Source of the DNA: Rhodoferax mekongensis
GTDB taxonomy: Bacteria > Pseudomonadota > Gammaproteobacteria > Burkholderiales > Burkholderiaceae_C
Reading direction: 5' to 3'
DNA length: 64,000 bases
NCBI RefSeq assembly: GCF_032191775.1
Contig: NZ_CP132507.1
Location: 2,505,001-2,569,000 of the forward strand
Numbering within the stretch: position 1 is the stretch's first letter; every line of letters begins with the position of its first letter. The notes under the pieces are model-generated. The model had not been told where the DNA came from and ran no database searches. It worked only from the letters and a program-made list of their open reading frames with translations. Made by a program: the position numbers and the translations under genes. Below are positions 17,544 to 25,833 of the stretch, in pieces.

Positions 17544-17549
17544 TACACT
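17544..17549 (+). promoter_or_regulatory. -10-like hexamer upstream of the solute-binding protein gene
   Basis: TACACT ends 6 bases before the ATG at 17556, and no ribosome binding site is present. This is compatible with a leaderless transcript. No clear -35 box. Confidence 0.4.
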
Positions 17550-17555
17550 GTCCCC

Positions 17556-18308
17556 ATGCGCAGACAAAGTCTCCGAGTAGTTCTGGCCGCCCTGGTTGGG
17601 GTACTGGGCATTGTCTTGCCGCTGCGTGGACAGGCCCAACCGGTAACGGTAGCCATGGGCCTGAACAAGCCGCCGTATGTCATGGACGGAGGCACATCGG
17701 GCCTGGAAGTGGACATCGCGCGTGAAGCGCTGGCTGCAGTGGGGCTCACCATGCGGCCCCAACAGCTGCCACCGGCCCGCGGGCTGATGTTGCACAGAGC
17801 CGGCCAAATTGACATCCTGCTCACGGTGGACGAAGGCATAGGGGGGGACGGCTTTTTCTCGGAGCCCTACATCAATTACCAGAACGTTGCCATGTCGCTT
17901 TCGGCGAACAAGCTGAGCATCAAGCGGATTGAGGATTTGTCCAGCTACTCGGTAGGCGCCTTCCAGAATGCCAGCATGATTTTGGGTGAGCGCTTTGCAG
18001 CGGTGGCCCGCCGGCATGCCCGCTACCAGGAATACCCGCAACAGGTCATTCAGAACAACCTCTTGTTCACCGAAAGGGTGGATGTCATCGTCGGTGACAA
18101 ACGCATCCTGCATTACCTCTCCAGCCAACTGGATGCCAAGGTCGATGTCAGCAAGCCAGTTACTGTTCACCCGATCTTTCCTCTCAGTCCGCGCAAAGCG
18201 GTTTTCAAGGATGCCGCGCTGCGCGACCAGTTCAACACGGGCTTGAAGCTGATTCAGGCCAACGGCGTCTATGACGGCATTCTGAAGAAGTACGCCAACT
18301 TTCAATAA
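17556..18308 (+). CDS. Periplasmic solute-binding protein, family 3
   Basis: 250 residues. The N-terminal signal peptide (RRQSLRVVLAALVGVLGIVLPLRGQAQ) sends it to the periplasm. The rest is a SBP_bac_3 fold (VAMGLNKPPYVMDGGTSGLEVDIAREAL), which usually binds amino acids or small acids for ABC uptake. No permease or ATPase gene is adjacent, so it is an orphan receptor. The GLNKPPYV start is more divergent than in classic amino-acid binders, so the ligand is unknown. The ATG at 17556 is chosen because it begins the signal peptide; the open frame upstream overlaps the tex start. Confidence 0.85.
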   Translation: MRRQSLRVVLAALVGVLGIVLPLRGQAQPVTVAMGLNKPPYVMDGGTSGLEVDIAREALAAVGLTMRPQQLPPARGLMLHRAGQIDILLTVDEGIGGDGFFSEPYINYQNVAMSLSANKLSIKRIEDLSSYSVGAFQNASMILGERFAAVARRHARYQEYPQQVIQNNLLFTERVDVIVGDKRILHYLSSQLDAKVDVSKPVTVHPIFPLSPRKAVFKDAALRDQFNTGLKLIQANGVYDGILKKYANFQ

Positions 18309-18371
18309 AGCCGCGTGCAGAGGCGCTTTCTGGGTTACAAACGCTGTCCATTCCTTTCAGACGGCAAACCG

Positions 18372-19643
18372 ATGCTTTCTTCCCCCCACAGCGTCGGCAC
18401 CCCGCCTTCTGCCGCCCCCCGCCCGCTTGTGCACTGGACCGAACACGGCCAGCCCTGCTCCGCCCTCTGGCGCTCGGAGCGCGACGCCGCAGCCCCGGCC
18501 AAAGTCGTGCTGGCCGACGACACCATGACGGCCGACGCCGCCTACCAGCTGGCCTGCGGCGGCACAGCCCTCTTGTGGCGCGGCGATTTCAACAACGCCC
18601 GCCAACTGCTGCAAGCACTGCAGCGCCGCATAGACACCCCGCCCCGGCGCAAAAACCGCGGCGTAACACCCAACAAAACGCCACCCGCCTCCGCCGACGT
18701 AGCCATGGACCCGCAAGTCTTTCACCTGCACCGCCAGGCCCAAGCCCAGCGCGCCCGCATTCTGGCGATGGTGCTGCTGCCGTTTGATGCGGTCTACGCC
18801 ATCCCCCTGCGCCGCGCGCCGGACGCCAAGCTGGCCTGCACCCAGGCCTGGGGCGCAGCGGCGGTGGACGAACCGGCCAGCGTCGCCTCCCTGCGCGACC
18901 TGCTGGGCATGCGCAGCGCCAGCGAGTGGCGCAAAAACGGCGTCGAAATAGCCGCTTTGGGCATCGGGCCCGACAACCGCATTTACCCGCACTACGGCGT
19001 GTTCTCGCCGGTGCGAGGGGAATATATCGACTTGGTGGCCGCCGCGCCTCTGCCCGCCCAGTCAGGCAAGGACGTGCGCAACGCCCTACCCTTTGTGGCC
19101 TTTGACATAGGCACCGGCTCGGGCGTGTTGTCGGCAGTGCTGGCCCGGCGCCAGGACATGCACATCGTCGCTACTGACCAGGACGCCCGCGCCATGGCCT
19201 GCGCCACGGAAAACTTTGCCCGCTTGGGGGTGACCGCGGGCATAGACCTGCAGCAGACCGACATGTTTCCGGCAGGCCGTGCGAATTTGGTGGTCTGCAA
19301 CCCGCCCTGGCTGCCCGCGCGCCCGAGTGCGCCTGTGGAATACGCCGTTTACGACGAAAACAGCCGCATGCTGCTGGCGTTCTTGGCAGGGCTGCCCGCC
19401 CACTTGCGGGAGGGCGGCGAAGGCTGGCTCATCATTTCCGACTTGGCAGAACGCTTGGGCCTTCGCAGCGCCACCATGCTGGCGGATGCCATCGGTGCTG
19501 CCGGCCTTGTGGTGCTGGGCCGCTGTGACGCCCGCCCGCAACACGCCAAAGCGCTCGACGTACAGGATGCTTTGCACCGCGCCCGCAGCCGCGAAGTTAC
19601 CACGCTGTGGCGGCTGGGCGTGGCACCTGCGACCCTGCAATAA
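18372..19643 (+). CDS. Class I SAM-dependent methyltransferase (PrmC/HemK-like catalytic domain)
   Basis: About 423 residues. The C-terminal half has the SAM-binding motif FDIGTGSGVLSAVLA, the acidic VATDQDARA loop, and the catalytic NPPW motif (LVVCNPPWLPARP) typical of N-methyltransferases acting on amide or adenine nitrogens. The N-terminal 220 residues hold a region TADAAYQLACGGTALLWRGDFNNARQLLQAL, similar to the N-terminal half of bacterial RlmG/PrmC-type enzymes, and a basic Pro-rich linker (DTPPRRKNRG). The target is unknown. The start is uncertain: an upstream codon at 18315 is possible, and 18372 is preferred for the match of length to related proteins. Confidence 0.8.
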   Translation: MLSSPHSVGTPPSAAPRPLVHWTEHGQPCSALWRSERDAAAPAKVVLADDTMTADAAYQLACGGTALLWRGDFNNARQLLQALQRRIDTPPRRKNRGVTPNKTPPASADVAMDPQVFHLHRQAQAQRARILAMVLLPFDAVYAIPLRRAPDAKLACTQAWGAAAVDEPASVASLRDLLGMRSASEWRKNGVEIAALGIGPDNRIYPHYGVFSPVRGEYIDLVAAAPLPAQSGKDVRNALPFVAFDIGTGSGVLSAVLARRQDMHIVATDQDARAMACATENFARLGVTAGIDLQQTDMFPAGRANLVVCNPPWLPARPSAPVEYAVYDENSRMLLAFLAGLPAHLREGGEGWLIISDLAERLGLRSATMLADAIGAAGLVVLGRCDARPQHAKALDVQDALHRARSREVTTLWRLGVAPATLQ

Positions 19644-19683
19644 CGCGGCTACCATTGGCCGCACTGTGTTTTGTGAGGACGCC

Positions 19684-20097
19684 ATGCGCGCACTGTTTCA
19701 TCTGGCTTTTCATGTCCGTAATCTGAACGAGGCCCGTGCCTTCTACGGCACCGTGCTGGGCTGCCGCGAAGGCCGCAGCACCGACACGTGGGTGGACTTC
19801 GACTTCTTCAGCCACCAGATTTCACTCCATCTGGGCGAGCCCTTTCACACCACCAACACCGGCAAGGTCGGCGCGCACATGGTGCCCATGCCGCACTTGG
19901 GCGTGATCCTGCTGATGGACGACTGGAATGCGCTGGCGGACCGTCTCAAGCAGCACAAGGTGGCCTTTGTGCTGGAGCCTCAAATCCGCTTTGCGGGGGA
20001 ACCGGGCGAGCAAGCCACCATGTTTTTCCGCGACCCAAGCGGCAACCCGATTGAGGTGAAAGGGTTTGTGTCTTGGGAGGCGGTGTATGCGGCTTGA
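19684..20097 (+). CDS. VOC-family (glyoxalase/bleomycin-resistance fold) protein
   Basis: 137 residues. A small vicinal-oxygen-chelate fold protein: it starts LFHLAFHVRNLNEARAFYGTVLGC and ends FFRDPSGNPIEVKGF, giving the paired beta-alpha-beta modules with likely metal ligands His and Glu. It could be a dioxygenase, isomerase or lyase; sequence alone does not say. GAGG sits about 8 bases before the ATG. It follows the methyltransferase by 40 bases on the same strand. Confidence 0.85.
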   Translation: MRALFHLAFHVRNLNEARAFYGTVLGCREGRSTDTWVDFDFFSHQISLHLGEPFHTTNTGKVGAHMVPMPHLGVILLMDDWNALADRLKQHKVAFVLEPQIRFAGEPGEQATMFFRDPSGNPIEVKGFVSWEAVYAA

Positions 20098-20304
20098 TGA
20101 ATACATGAATCCCGATAAGCGCCGCTTAGCAGCCAGCCGATCACTTTGAGATTCTGGCGTTGCATGTCCCTAGGCATTGCCTCGACTGCTTTGCAGCGGG
20201 AGCGGTCATTGGGCTTGTCATCTCAGTTGGTAGGCTTAAGCTATTTCAATTTGCGCAAATCAATGCCCACAGTCACCAATATTGAACTTTTGACTTAATA
20301 ACTA

Positions 20305-20721
20305 ATGCGAATCCTAGGAATACTGCTATCCGTCATTGCCCTGCTTTCTGCGCTTGTTAGTGCCTTTCTCTTTTTTTGGTGGATTCCCTTATTCATAAGT
20401 CACTTCGTCATGTGGGATGTTGACAACCCCATTAATGACGTTTGGGGCGCATACACGAACTCAAACTTCAAGTTGTTGACATATTTATTGAGAGATTATT
20501 TTGCAACGCTGGCTGGGTTGTTTGGATGGATTGCATTGATTGCACTTTGTCGATATGCAGGGCGTGATTGGAAGACCCTACCGAGATGGATTTCTGTCGG
20601 TTGCCTCTTTGGAGCAGCGTCTGTACTGACAGGCCCATACCACTTTTCACTTGCGATTCCCCCAATATCACTAGCTTTGTCAATACTGGGGCAAATATGG
20701 CTCCGCTCTAAAGTTGAGTAG
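20305..20721 (+). CDS. Hypothetical multi-pass membrane protein
   Basis: 138 residues, not recognised. Four hydrophobic segments are visible (residues 4-30, 50-75, 93-108 and 115-132), with loops rich in Trp and aromatic residues. Both the codon choice and the 207-base upstream gap are clearly more AT-rich than the neighbours (runs such as CTTTTTTTGG, TTATTGAG), which suggests transfer from another source. The gene lies directly beside IS30 copy B, in a region that looks like a small insertion hotspot. The upstream gap holds a 12-bp palindrome ATTTGCGCAAAT (20249-20260) of unknown meaning. Confidence 0.65.
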   Translation: MRILGILLSVIALLSALVSAFLFFWWIPLFISHFVMWDVDNPINDVWGAYTNSNFKLLTYLLRDYFATLAGLFGWIALIALCRYAGRDWKTLPRWISVGCLFGAASVLTGPYHFSLAIPPISLALSILGQIWLRSKVE

Positions 20722-20838
20722 ATAGACAAATTCTCGACCGCTATCAGCTTTTTGGGAGTATTTGGATTTCGCTTCCAATGCCATTGGTGCACCCTGCTGA
20801 AGGTTTGCTTCAGAGAGTAACCAAAGTCCGCTCCCAGC

Positions 20839-22067
20839 GGCGGATTCAACCGGTCGATGCAACACATTCGCTGAACATTTCAGCGGGTGTATGGAAGCCG
20901 AGCGTTTTGCGCGGCCTCTCATTCAATTGTCTGGCAATTGCATTGAGTTGAACCTGAGAGAAACCCGAGAGGTTCATGCCCTTTGGCATGTACTGTCTTA
21001 GCAACCCATTCGTGTTCTCGTTGCTTCCACGTTGCCATGGGCTTTGCGGATCGCAGAAGTAGACTTGGATGTCGGTGGCTACGGTGAACTTCTTGTGTCC
21101 ATGCATTTCCGTACCCCTGTCCCAAGTCAATGACTTATAGAGCTCTTGCGGCAGTTTTTGAGCGTTCTTGATTAGCGCGCTGACAACTGTTTGCGAGTCT
21201 TTTCCATCGAGTTTGACTAGCATCACGTACCGCGTCTGACGCTCAACCAGTGTTGCGATCTGGCTATTGCCACTGCCAAAGACTAAGTCCCCTTCCCAGT
21301 GACCAGGTACTGCTCGATCCTCAACGCCGAGTGGCCGCTCACTGATCGAGACAGCGTCGATGATCTGTCCGTGGATTGCCGTCTTCTGCGTGTAGTGACG
21401 AGACCGACGCATGCCACGAGTACGCCTCAGATGGGCCAAAAGCTCCTTCTTCAAGGCGCCACGTGCTTGGATGAACAGGCTGCGGTAGATGGTCTCGTGT
21501 GACACGTGATGGCTTTCGTCGCACGGATAAGTATGCTTGAGCCAGCCTGCGATCTGTTCCGGTGACCAGAGCATCCGCAGCTTCATTGCCACGATGCGAG
21601 CCAAGGCACGGTTATGCACTAACTTGCAGACCTTGGGGCGATGCCCCCGATTCCATGCAGCTTGGTCGGCTTGATTCGCGCGGTAGTTCTCTTGGCCGCC
21701 GTTACGCTTAATTTCACGACTGACAGTCGAAGGGGCACGTCCGAGCGTCGTCGCTATCGCTCGAATCGACAAGCCAGCCACCACCGCACGCGAAATCTCC
21801 TCACGCTCTGCCAACGTCAGTGCAAGACAGGAACGGCGACGCTCTGGTGGGCGGATTCCACCTGTCTCTGCCAGGATTTGGCGCACCGATCCATGGTGGC
21901 GATCAAATAGCTTGCCAATCTCGTGCAGCGTCCACCCTTGCTTCCAGCGCTCCCACATGAGCGCCTTCTGACTGTCTGTGTAGTAGGTTCGCGTTCGATA
22001 CTTCATCTGCAACACTCCTTCTGCTCGCGCAGGTTTTAGTGTGTTGCATCGACCGGTTGAATCCGCC
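20839..22067 (-). mobile_element. IS30-family insertion sequence, copy B (1229 bp)
   Basis: Same length, same perfect 28-bp inverted ends (20839-20866 and 22040-22067) and same orientation as copy A. The flanking bases are GC on both sides (20837-20838 and 22068-22069), which fits a 2-bp target duplication. The target was intergenic DNA between the membrane protein gene and the small basic protein gene. Different target duplications at A and B mean two separate insertions. Confidence 0.95.
20846..22006 (-). CDS. IS30-family transposase (copy B)
   Basis: 386 residues, identical in translation to copy A. The DDE residues and both helix-turn-helix regions are intact. An in-frame GTG at 22015 lies on the Shine-Dalgarno sequence itself, so the ATG at 22006, eight bases after AAGGAG, is taken as the start. 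Because the two copies match, either enzyme could move either element. Confidence 0.95.
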   Translation of the reverse strand: MKYRTRTYYTDSQKALMWERWKQGWTLHEIGKLFDRHHGSVRQILAETGGIRPPERRRSCLALTLAEREEISRAVVAGLSIRAIATTLGRAPSTVSREIKRNGGQENYRANQADQAAWNRGHRPKVCKLVHNRALARIVAMKLRMLWSPEQIAGWLKHTYPCDESHHVSHETIYRSLFIQARGALKKELLAHLRRTRGMRRSRHYTQKTAIHGQIIDAVSISERPLGVEDRAVPGHWEGDLVFGSGNSQIATLVERQTRYVMLVKLDGKDSQTVVSALIKNAQKLPQELYKSLTWDRGTEMHGHKKFTVATDIQVYFCDPQSPWQRGSNENTNGLLRQYMPKGMNLSGFSQVQLNAIARQLNERPRKTLGFHTPAEMFSECVASTG

Positions 22068-22158
22068 GCCTGTTGCAGCCATTCAAAAAGATAAAAAACC
22101 CCGCAGCAATATCGGTGTCATGCTGTCTCTTTAACTCACAGCGCATCGCCCCAAAAGC

Positions 22159-22190
22159 AAAAGGCCCTCAACAGAGGGCCTTTTTGTTTT
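22159..22190. terminator. Strong bidirectional intrinsic terminator
   Basis: A perfect 11-bp stem AAAAGGCCCTC / GAGGGCCTTTT with loop AACA is followed by TTGTTTT on the plus strand, and by a T-rich tail (TTGCTTTTGG) on the minus strand. It probably ends the leftward gene at 22228-22389; on the plus strand the transcript it once served may have been separated by IS copy B. Confidence 0.85.
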
Positions 22191-22227
22191 GCATGCGGCG
22201 ACGCGGGGTCGCCAGCGGATGCAGGGC

Positions 22228-22389
22228 TTAGCGGTGACGCTTGCCGGGGTTCTTCTTGCTGCGTGTGGCAACACCACGTTCCAAGCTCACGCGCTGACCA
22301 CGTCCGGGGGTGGGCAGGCTTTGTCCGGCCAGAGGGGTAGGACGTGGAGTGGCTTTGCGGTCGGCTTCGGTAAAGATTTTGTTGCCCAT
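22228..22389 (-). CDS. Small basic hypothetical protein
   Basis: 53 residues, starting MGNKIFTEADRKATPRPTP and ending in RSKKNPGKRHR. It is rich in Lys, Arg and Pro with no hydrophobic core, and looks disordered and possibly nucleic-acid binding; the function is unknown. A strong terminator follows within 40 bases, which supports it as a genuine single-gene transcript. It lies divergent from the deacetylase-like gene. A longer in-frame reading to 22656 overlaps that gene and was rejected. Confidence 0.65.
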   Translation of the reverse strand: MGNKIFTEADRKATPRPTPLAGQSLPTPGRGQRVSLERGVATRSKKNPGKRHR

Positions 22390-22514
22390 GTGGCGATCCT
22401 GTTGAGGTTGGTGTGAAAACACGTATTTTCTCATTTTTTCGGGCGCTATTTCCAAGCCCTTGATGGAAGGCCCCAACGCATAGCCCTCAAGGCCCGTGGA
22501 TGGGCGTGGTTTGC

Positions 22515-22520
22515 CACAAT
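22515..22520 (+). promoter_or_regulatory. -10-like hexamer upstream of the deacetylase-like gene
   Basis: CACAAT ends 6 bases before the ATG at 22527, and no Shine-Dalgarno sequence lies between. Possible leaderless start. Confidence 0.35.
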
Positions 22521-22526
22521 CCTCGC

Positions 22527-23480
22527 ATGCAGGCCTTTTACTCCGACCAGTTCGTTTTGCCCTTGCCCGAGGGCCACCGCTTCCCCATGGCCAAGTACCG
22601 CATGCTGCGGGACCGCATCGCCGCAGAGCTGTCGTCCATCCAGTTAACAGAAGCACCCGCTGCCACCGAGGGCGAGCTGGCGCTGGTGCATACGCCGGCC
22701 TACATAGATTCCATTCTTCAGGGCACCGCTGAGCCCGCCGTACTGCGCGAAATCGGCTTCCCCTGGAGCCCGGCGATGGCCGAACGCGCCCTGCGCTCGG
22801 TGGGTGCTACCGTGGCTGCGGCGCGTGTGGCAATGACTGAGGGCTTGGCGGCCAACCTTGCCGGCGGCACACACCACGCCTATGCCCACAAGGGTGGCGG
22901 CTTTTGTGTGTTCAACGACTTGGCAGTGGCTGCCCGTGTGCTGCAAGCCGAATGGGGCCGCAGCCGCCACCCCGATGGCAGCCGCCGGCAGCCCCTGCAA
23001 GTGGCGGTAATTGACCTCGACGTGCACCAAGGCAACGGCACGGCCAGCATCTTCCGGCACGACGAATCGGTGTTCACACTTTCACTGCACGGTGACAAGA
23101 ACTTTCCCTTCCGCAAGGAGGACAGCGACCTCGACATTCCGCTGCCCGATGGCTGCGCGGATGCGGAGTACCTGAGCACCCTGGAGCATGCTTTGCAAGA
23201 GCTGGAAGGCCGCTTCACCCCCGGCATGGTGTTTTTTCTCGCGGGTGCGGACCCGCATGAAGGCGACCGTCTGGGCCGCCTAAAGCTCACGGCTGATGGT
23301 CTGGAGGCCCGCGACCGCCGTGTGCTGGACTGGTGCTGGCAGCGCCGGATTCCGGCGGTCATCACCATGGGGGGCGGCTACGGGGTGAATCTGGAAGACA
23401 CCGTGGGTGTGCAGCTCAACACGTACCGGGTGGCTGCAAGCTACCGCAGCCGCTGGGCCGGCCTGCTAGTGGCCGCGTAG
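22527..23480 (+). CDS. Histone deacetylase-like amidohydrolase
   Basis: 317 residues. Zinc-dependent arginase/deacetylase fold. The motifs in order are GGTHHAYAHKGGGFCVFNDLA (active-site His pair), VIDLDVHQGNGTA (Asp and His zinc ligands) and FLAGADPHEGDRLG (second Asp ligand). Bacterial members hydrolyse acetylpolyamines, acetoin-related compounds or acetyl-lysine, and the substrate here is unknown. The ATG at 22527 is chosen over an upstream frame at 22500 because the family begins with a short MxAFYSDQF strand. The stop (23478-23480) is one base from the stop of the convergent GGDEF/EAL gene. Confidence 0.9.
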   Translation: MQAFYSDQFVLPLPEGHRFPMAKYRMLRDRIAAELSSIQLTEAPAATEGELALVHTPAYIDSILQGTAEPAVLREIGFPWSPAMAERALRSVGATVAAARVAMTEGLAANLAGGTHHAYAHKGGGFCVFNDLAVAARVLQAEWGRSRHPDGSRRQPLQVAVIDLDVHQGNGTASIFRHDESVFTLSLHGDKNFPFRKEDSDLDIPLPDGCADAEYLSTLEHALQELEGRFTPGMVFFLAGADPHEGDRLGRLKLTADGLEARDRRVLDWCWQRRIPAVITMGGGYGVNLEDTVGVQLNTYRVAASYRSRWAGLLVAA

Positions 23481-23481
23481 A

Positions 23482-25833
23482 TCAAGCGGCCTGCGACGCC
23501 TGGTGTTTGGCGCGCCAGGCAATGAAGTCCGGCAGCGGAATCGGCTTGCTCATGAAGTAGCCCTGCGCCTCGTCGCATTGCAGTTCCACCAGCTTGTCCA
23601 GAATGGCCTGGTTTTCTACCCCCTCAGCCACCACGCTCAGGCCCAGGTTGTGCGCCAGATCGATGGTGGAGCGTACGATCTTGGCGTCGCTCTCGTCGTT
23701 CTCCATGCCCATCACAAACGATTTGTCGATCTTGAGTTCATTGACTGGTAGCCGCTTGAGGTAGGCCAAGGACGAATAGCCTGTGCCGAAGTCGTCAATC
23801 GAGAGTTTGAATCCACGTTCCGAGAGACGATTCAAGGTGGCCTCCGCACGCTGCGGGTCGTCCATGATGGCGCTCTCGGTGATTTCTAGGCAGAAGGCAT
23901 TGGTCGGTGCGTTGTGCTTGAGCATCATGGCATCCAGCTTGGCCGGGAAGTCCTGGTCCAGCAGGTCACGGGTAGACAGGTTGATAGCCACGCGCAGGGG
24001 GCGGCCGTCAGCTCGCAAGCGCGGCAACTCTTTGGCCACTTCTTCAAACATCCACAAAGTGAGTTGGCGGACAAAGCCAGTCTGCTCCGCAAACGGAATG
24101 AACTGCATGGGCGGCACCAGGCCACGCACAGGGTGCTGCCAGCGTACCAGTGCTTCGGCAGCAATCACCGTGTTGTCCGACAGGTTGAGCTTGGGCTGCA
24201 AATAGAGACGCAACTGACCGTCTTCCACTGCATGGCGCAGCTCGGTCAGCAAGGACAGGGTCTGGGTACTCGAAGAATCCAACGCAGGATCGTAAATCTG
24301 GATGCCGGTCGTTTTGCGTTTGGCCACGTACATGGCAATCTCGGCACGGCTGAGTAGCATGTCCACATCCTGCGCATGCTGCGGCCAGGATGCGAGGCCG
24401 ATGCCGGCGCTCAGATCGACGGTCTGGTCTTCCAGCTTGAGCGGGGCCTCAAAGGCAATGGCAATGCGGTGTGCAATCGGGGTGGCCTGGGTGGCGTCTT
24501 GGTCTTCCACCATGACGGCAAATTCATCGCCACCCAGGCGGGCCACCGTCCCGAGGTCGGGAGGGATATGGGTAGACAAGCGGTCTGCCACCGCCTTGAG
24601 CAATTGGTCGCCAAAGGCATAGCCCAACACATCGTTGACGTGTTTGAAGCGGTCCAGGTTCAGCATGATCACGGTGACGGGATGAGCCGGGCCGCCCCCT
24701 GCGCTGCTGGCCTGAATGGATTGCTTGATGAGATCGCGAAACTGGGTGCGGTTGGGCAGACCAGTCAGTCGATCCCAATAAGCCAGCTGCATGATTTCGT
24801 GTTGCTGGCCCTGGATGCTGGTGCGCATCTGGTCAAACGCGCGGGACAAGTCCCCGACCTCGTCCCGGTGGCGCATGGCCGGCAAAGACTGCGAATAGTC
24901 TCCGCGACTGAGTTGTTCTGCCGCGCCTGCCAAGGCGCGCAGCGGAACGGTTACACGCTGCGCAAGCAGGGCGCTGCCTATTGCAAAAAGTGCCAGACCA
25001 ACCGCAGTGATCAGCAGCAAAGCGAGTTGAACGTTTCTGTAAGGCGCCACAACCTCATCGAGCGAACGAAGCACGTAAGTGTGAAAGCCGTTGACTTGGG
25101 GCCGCGGGGCACTCTCTTGTACGACCAGGGTTTCTCCAGCGATCTCTAGGTCGGTGGCAGGATTCAGCGCCTTGAGTTCCGATGCGTTATCCGATGACAC
25201 ACTGGTCAGCAGGACTTGCTTGCCATCACTTAGCAACGCGATATGTACGCCGGAGAGTTTGAACATGGCGTCTGCCTGCGCTTGCTCCAGCTCGAAGCCC
25301 ATCAACACCCACCCGATGGTAAGCGGTGCCTTGACGGGAACCATGACAAACTGGTACAGCCTTCCGTCAATCAGCTCGATCTTGTAGCTGGCGTCTGTGG
25401 TACCCAATTCGGAGGCCACACGGCGAAGCACAGGCAATAGCTTGTCTTCCAACGCCATATCGGCCCCGGTTGTCTTGAGTTCAAACTGCGGGTCGTAAAA
25501 GGCAGTGATCGTGGCCTTCACACGAGCACCAAAGTTCTCCATGGTGGAGCGAATGGTTTCAATGTCACCCGTCCCCAAGGCGGAGCGAAAACCAAAGTCT
25601 TTGGCCACCACATCCGCGCCCGAGCGCAACCGTTCGGTGTTCTGGTCAATGAGCTGCCACCACACCCGGTCGCCGATTGCGAGTTCCTGTTGGAGTTGGG
25701 CTCTTACATTGCTTTTGATACTGCCCTGCACTACGCCGTACACCGCAGCCTGGATCAGCAACAAAAGCACCAGTGAGAACGCGACAAATTTGGTTCCCAC
25801 TCCCCACCGGTCGTAAATCCTACCCAGAATCAA
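23482..25833 (-). CDS. Membrane sensor with GGDEF and EAL domains
   Basis: 783 residues, TTG start. The TTG at 25833 overlaps the upstream stop (TTGA) and has GGGGAG 7 bases upstream; no suitable ATG exists, and the frame further upstream lies within the neighbour. Membrane helices near 14-35 and 275-300 enclose a periplasmic Cache-like sensor region. HAMP follows, then GGDEF (ARLGGDEFAVMV, near residue 432) and EAL (AAEALVRWQHP near 559, DDFGTGYSSLAYLKRLP). Both catalytic motifs are intact, so it may act as synthase, phosphodiesterase or both. Translational coupling to the cupredoxin-like gene suggests that protein is a partner or ligand source. Confidence 0.88.
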   Translation of the reverse strand: MILGRIYDRWGVGTKFVAFSLVLLLLIQAAVYGVVQGSIKSNVRAQLQQELAIGDRVWWQLIDQNTERLRSGADVVAKDFGFRSALGTGDIETIRSTMENFGARVKATITAFYDPQFELKTTGADMALEDKLLPVLRRVASELGTTDASYKIELIDGRLYQFVMVPVKAPLTIGWVLMGFELEQAQADAMFKLSGVHIALLSDGKQVLLTSVSSDNASELKALNPATDLEIAGETLVVQESAPRPQVNGFHTYVLRSLDEVVAPYRNVQLALLLITAVGLALFAIGSALLAQRVTVPLRALAGAAEQLSRGDYSQSLPAMRHRDEVGDLSRAFDQMRTSIQGQQHEIMQLAYWDRLTGLPNRTQFRDLIKQSIQASSAGGGPAHPVTVIMLNLDRFKHVNDVLGYAFGDQLLKAVADRLSTHIPPDLGTVARLGGDEFAVMVEDQDATQATPIAHRIAIAFEAPLKLEDQTVDLSAGIGLASWPQHAQDVDMLLSRAEIAMYVAKRKTTGIQIYDPALDSSSTQTLSLLTELRHAVEDGQLRLYLQPKLNLSDNTVIAAEALVRWQHPVRGLVPPMQFIPFAEQTGFVRQLTLWMFEEVAKELPRLRADGRPLRVAINLSTRDLLDQDFPAKLDAMMLKHNAPTNAFCLEITESAIMDDPQRAEATLNRLSERGFKLSIDDFGTGYSSLAYLKRLPVNELKIDKSFVMGMENDESDAKIVRSTIDLAHNLGLSVVAEGVENQAILDKLVELQCDEAQGYFMSKPIPLPDFIAWRAKHQASQAA

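Noticed and set aside
20249..20260. ATTTGCGCAAAT palindrome as a regulator binding site
   Set aside because: A single short palindrome with no paired promoter elements or second copy; noted only as part of the gap.
8230..22067. Composite transposon made of the two IS30 copies and the DNA between them
   Set aside because: Each copy has its own short target duplication (ATG for A, GC for B), and the interval holds ordinary chromosomal genes such as tex, so two separate insertions are simpler.
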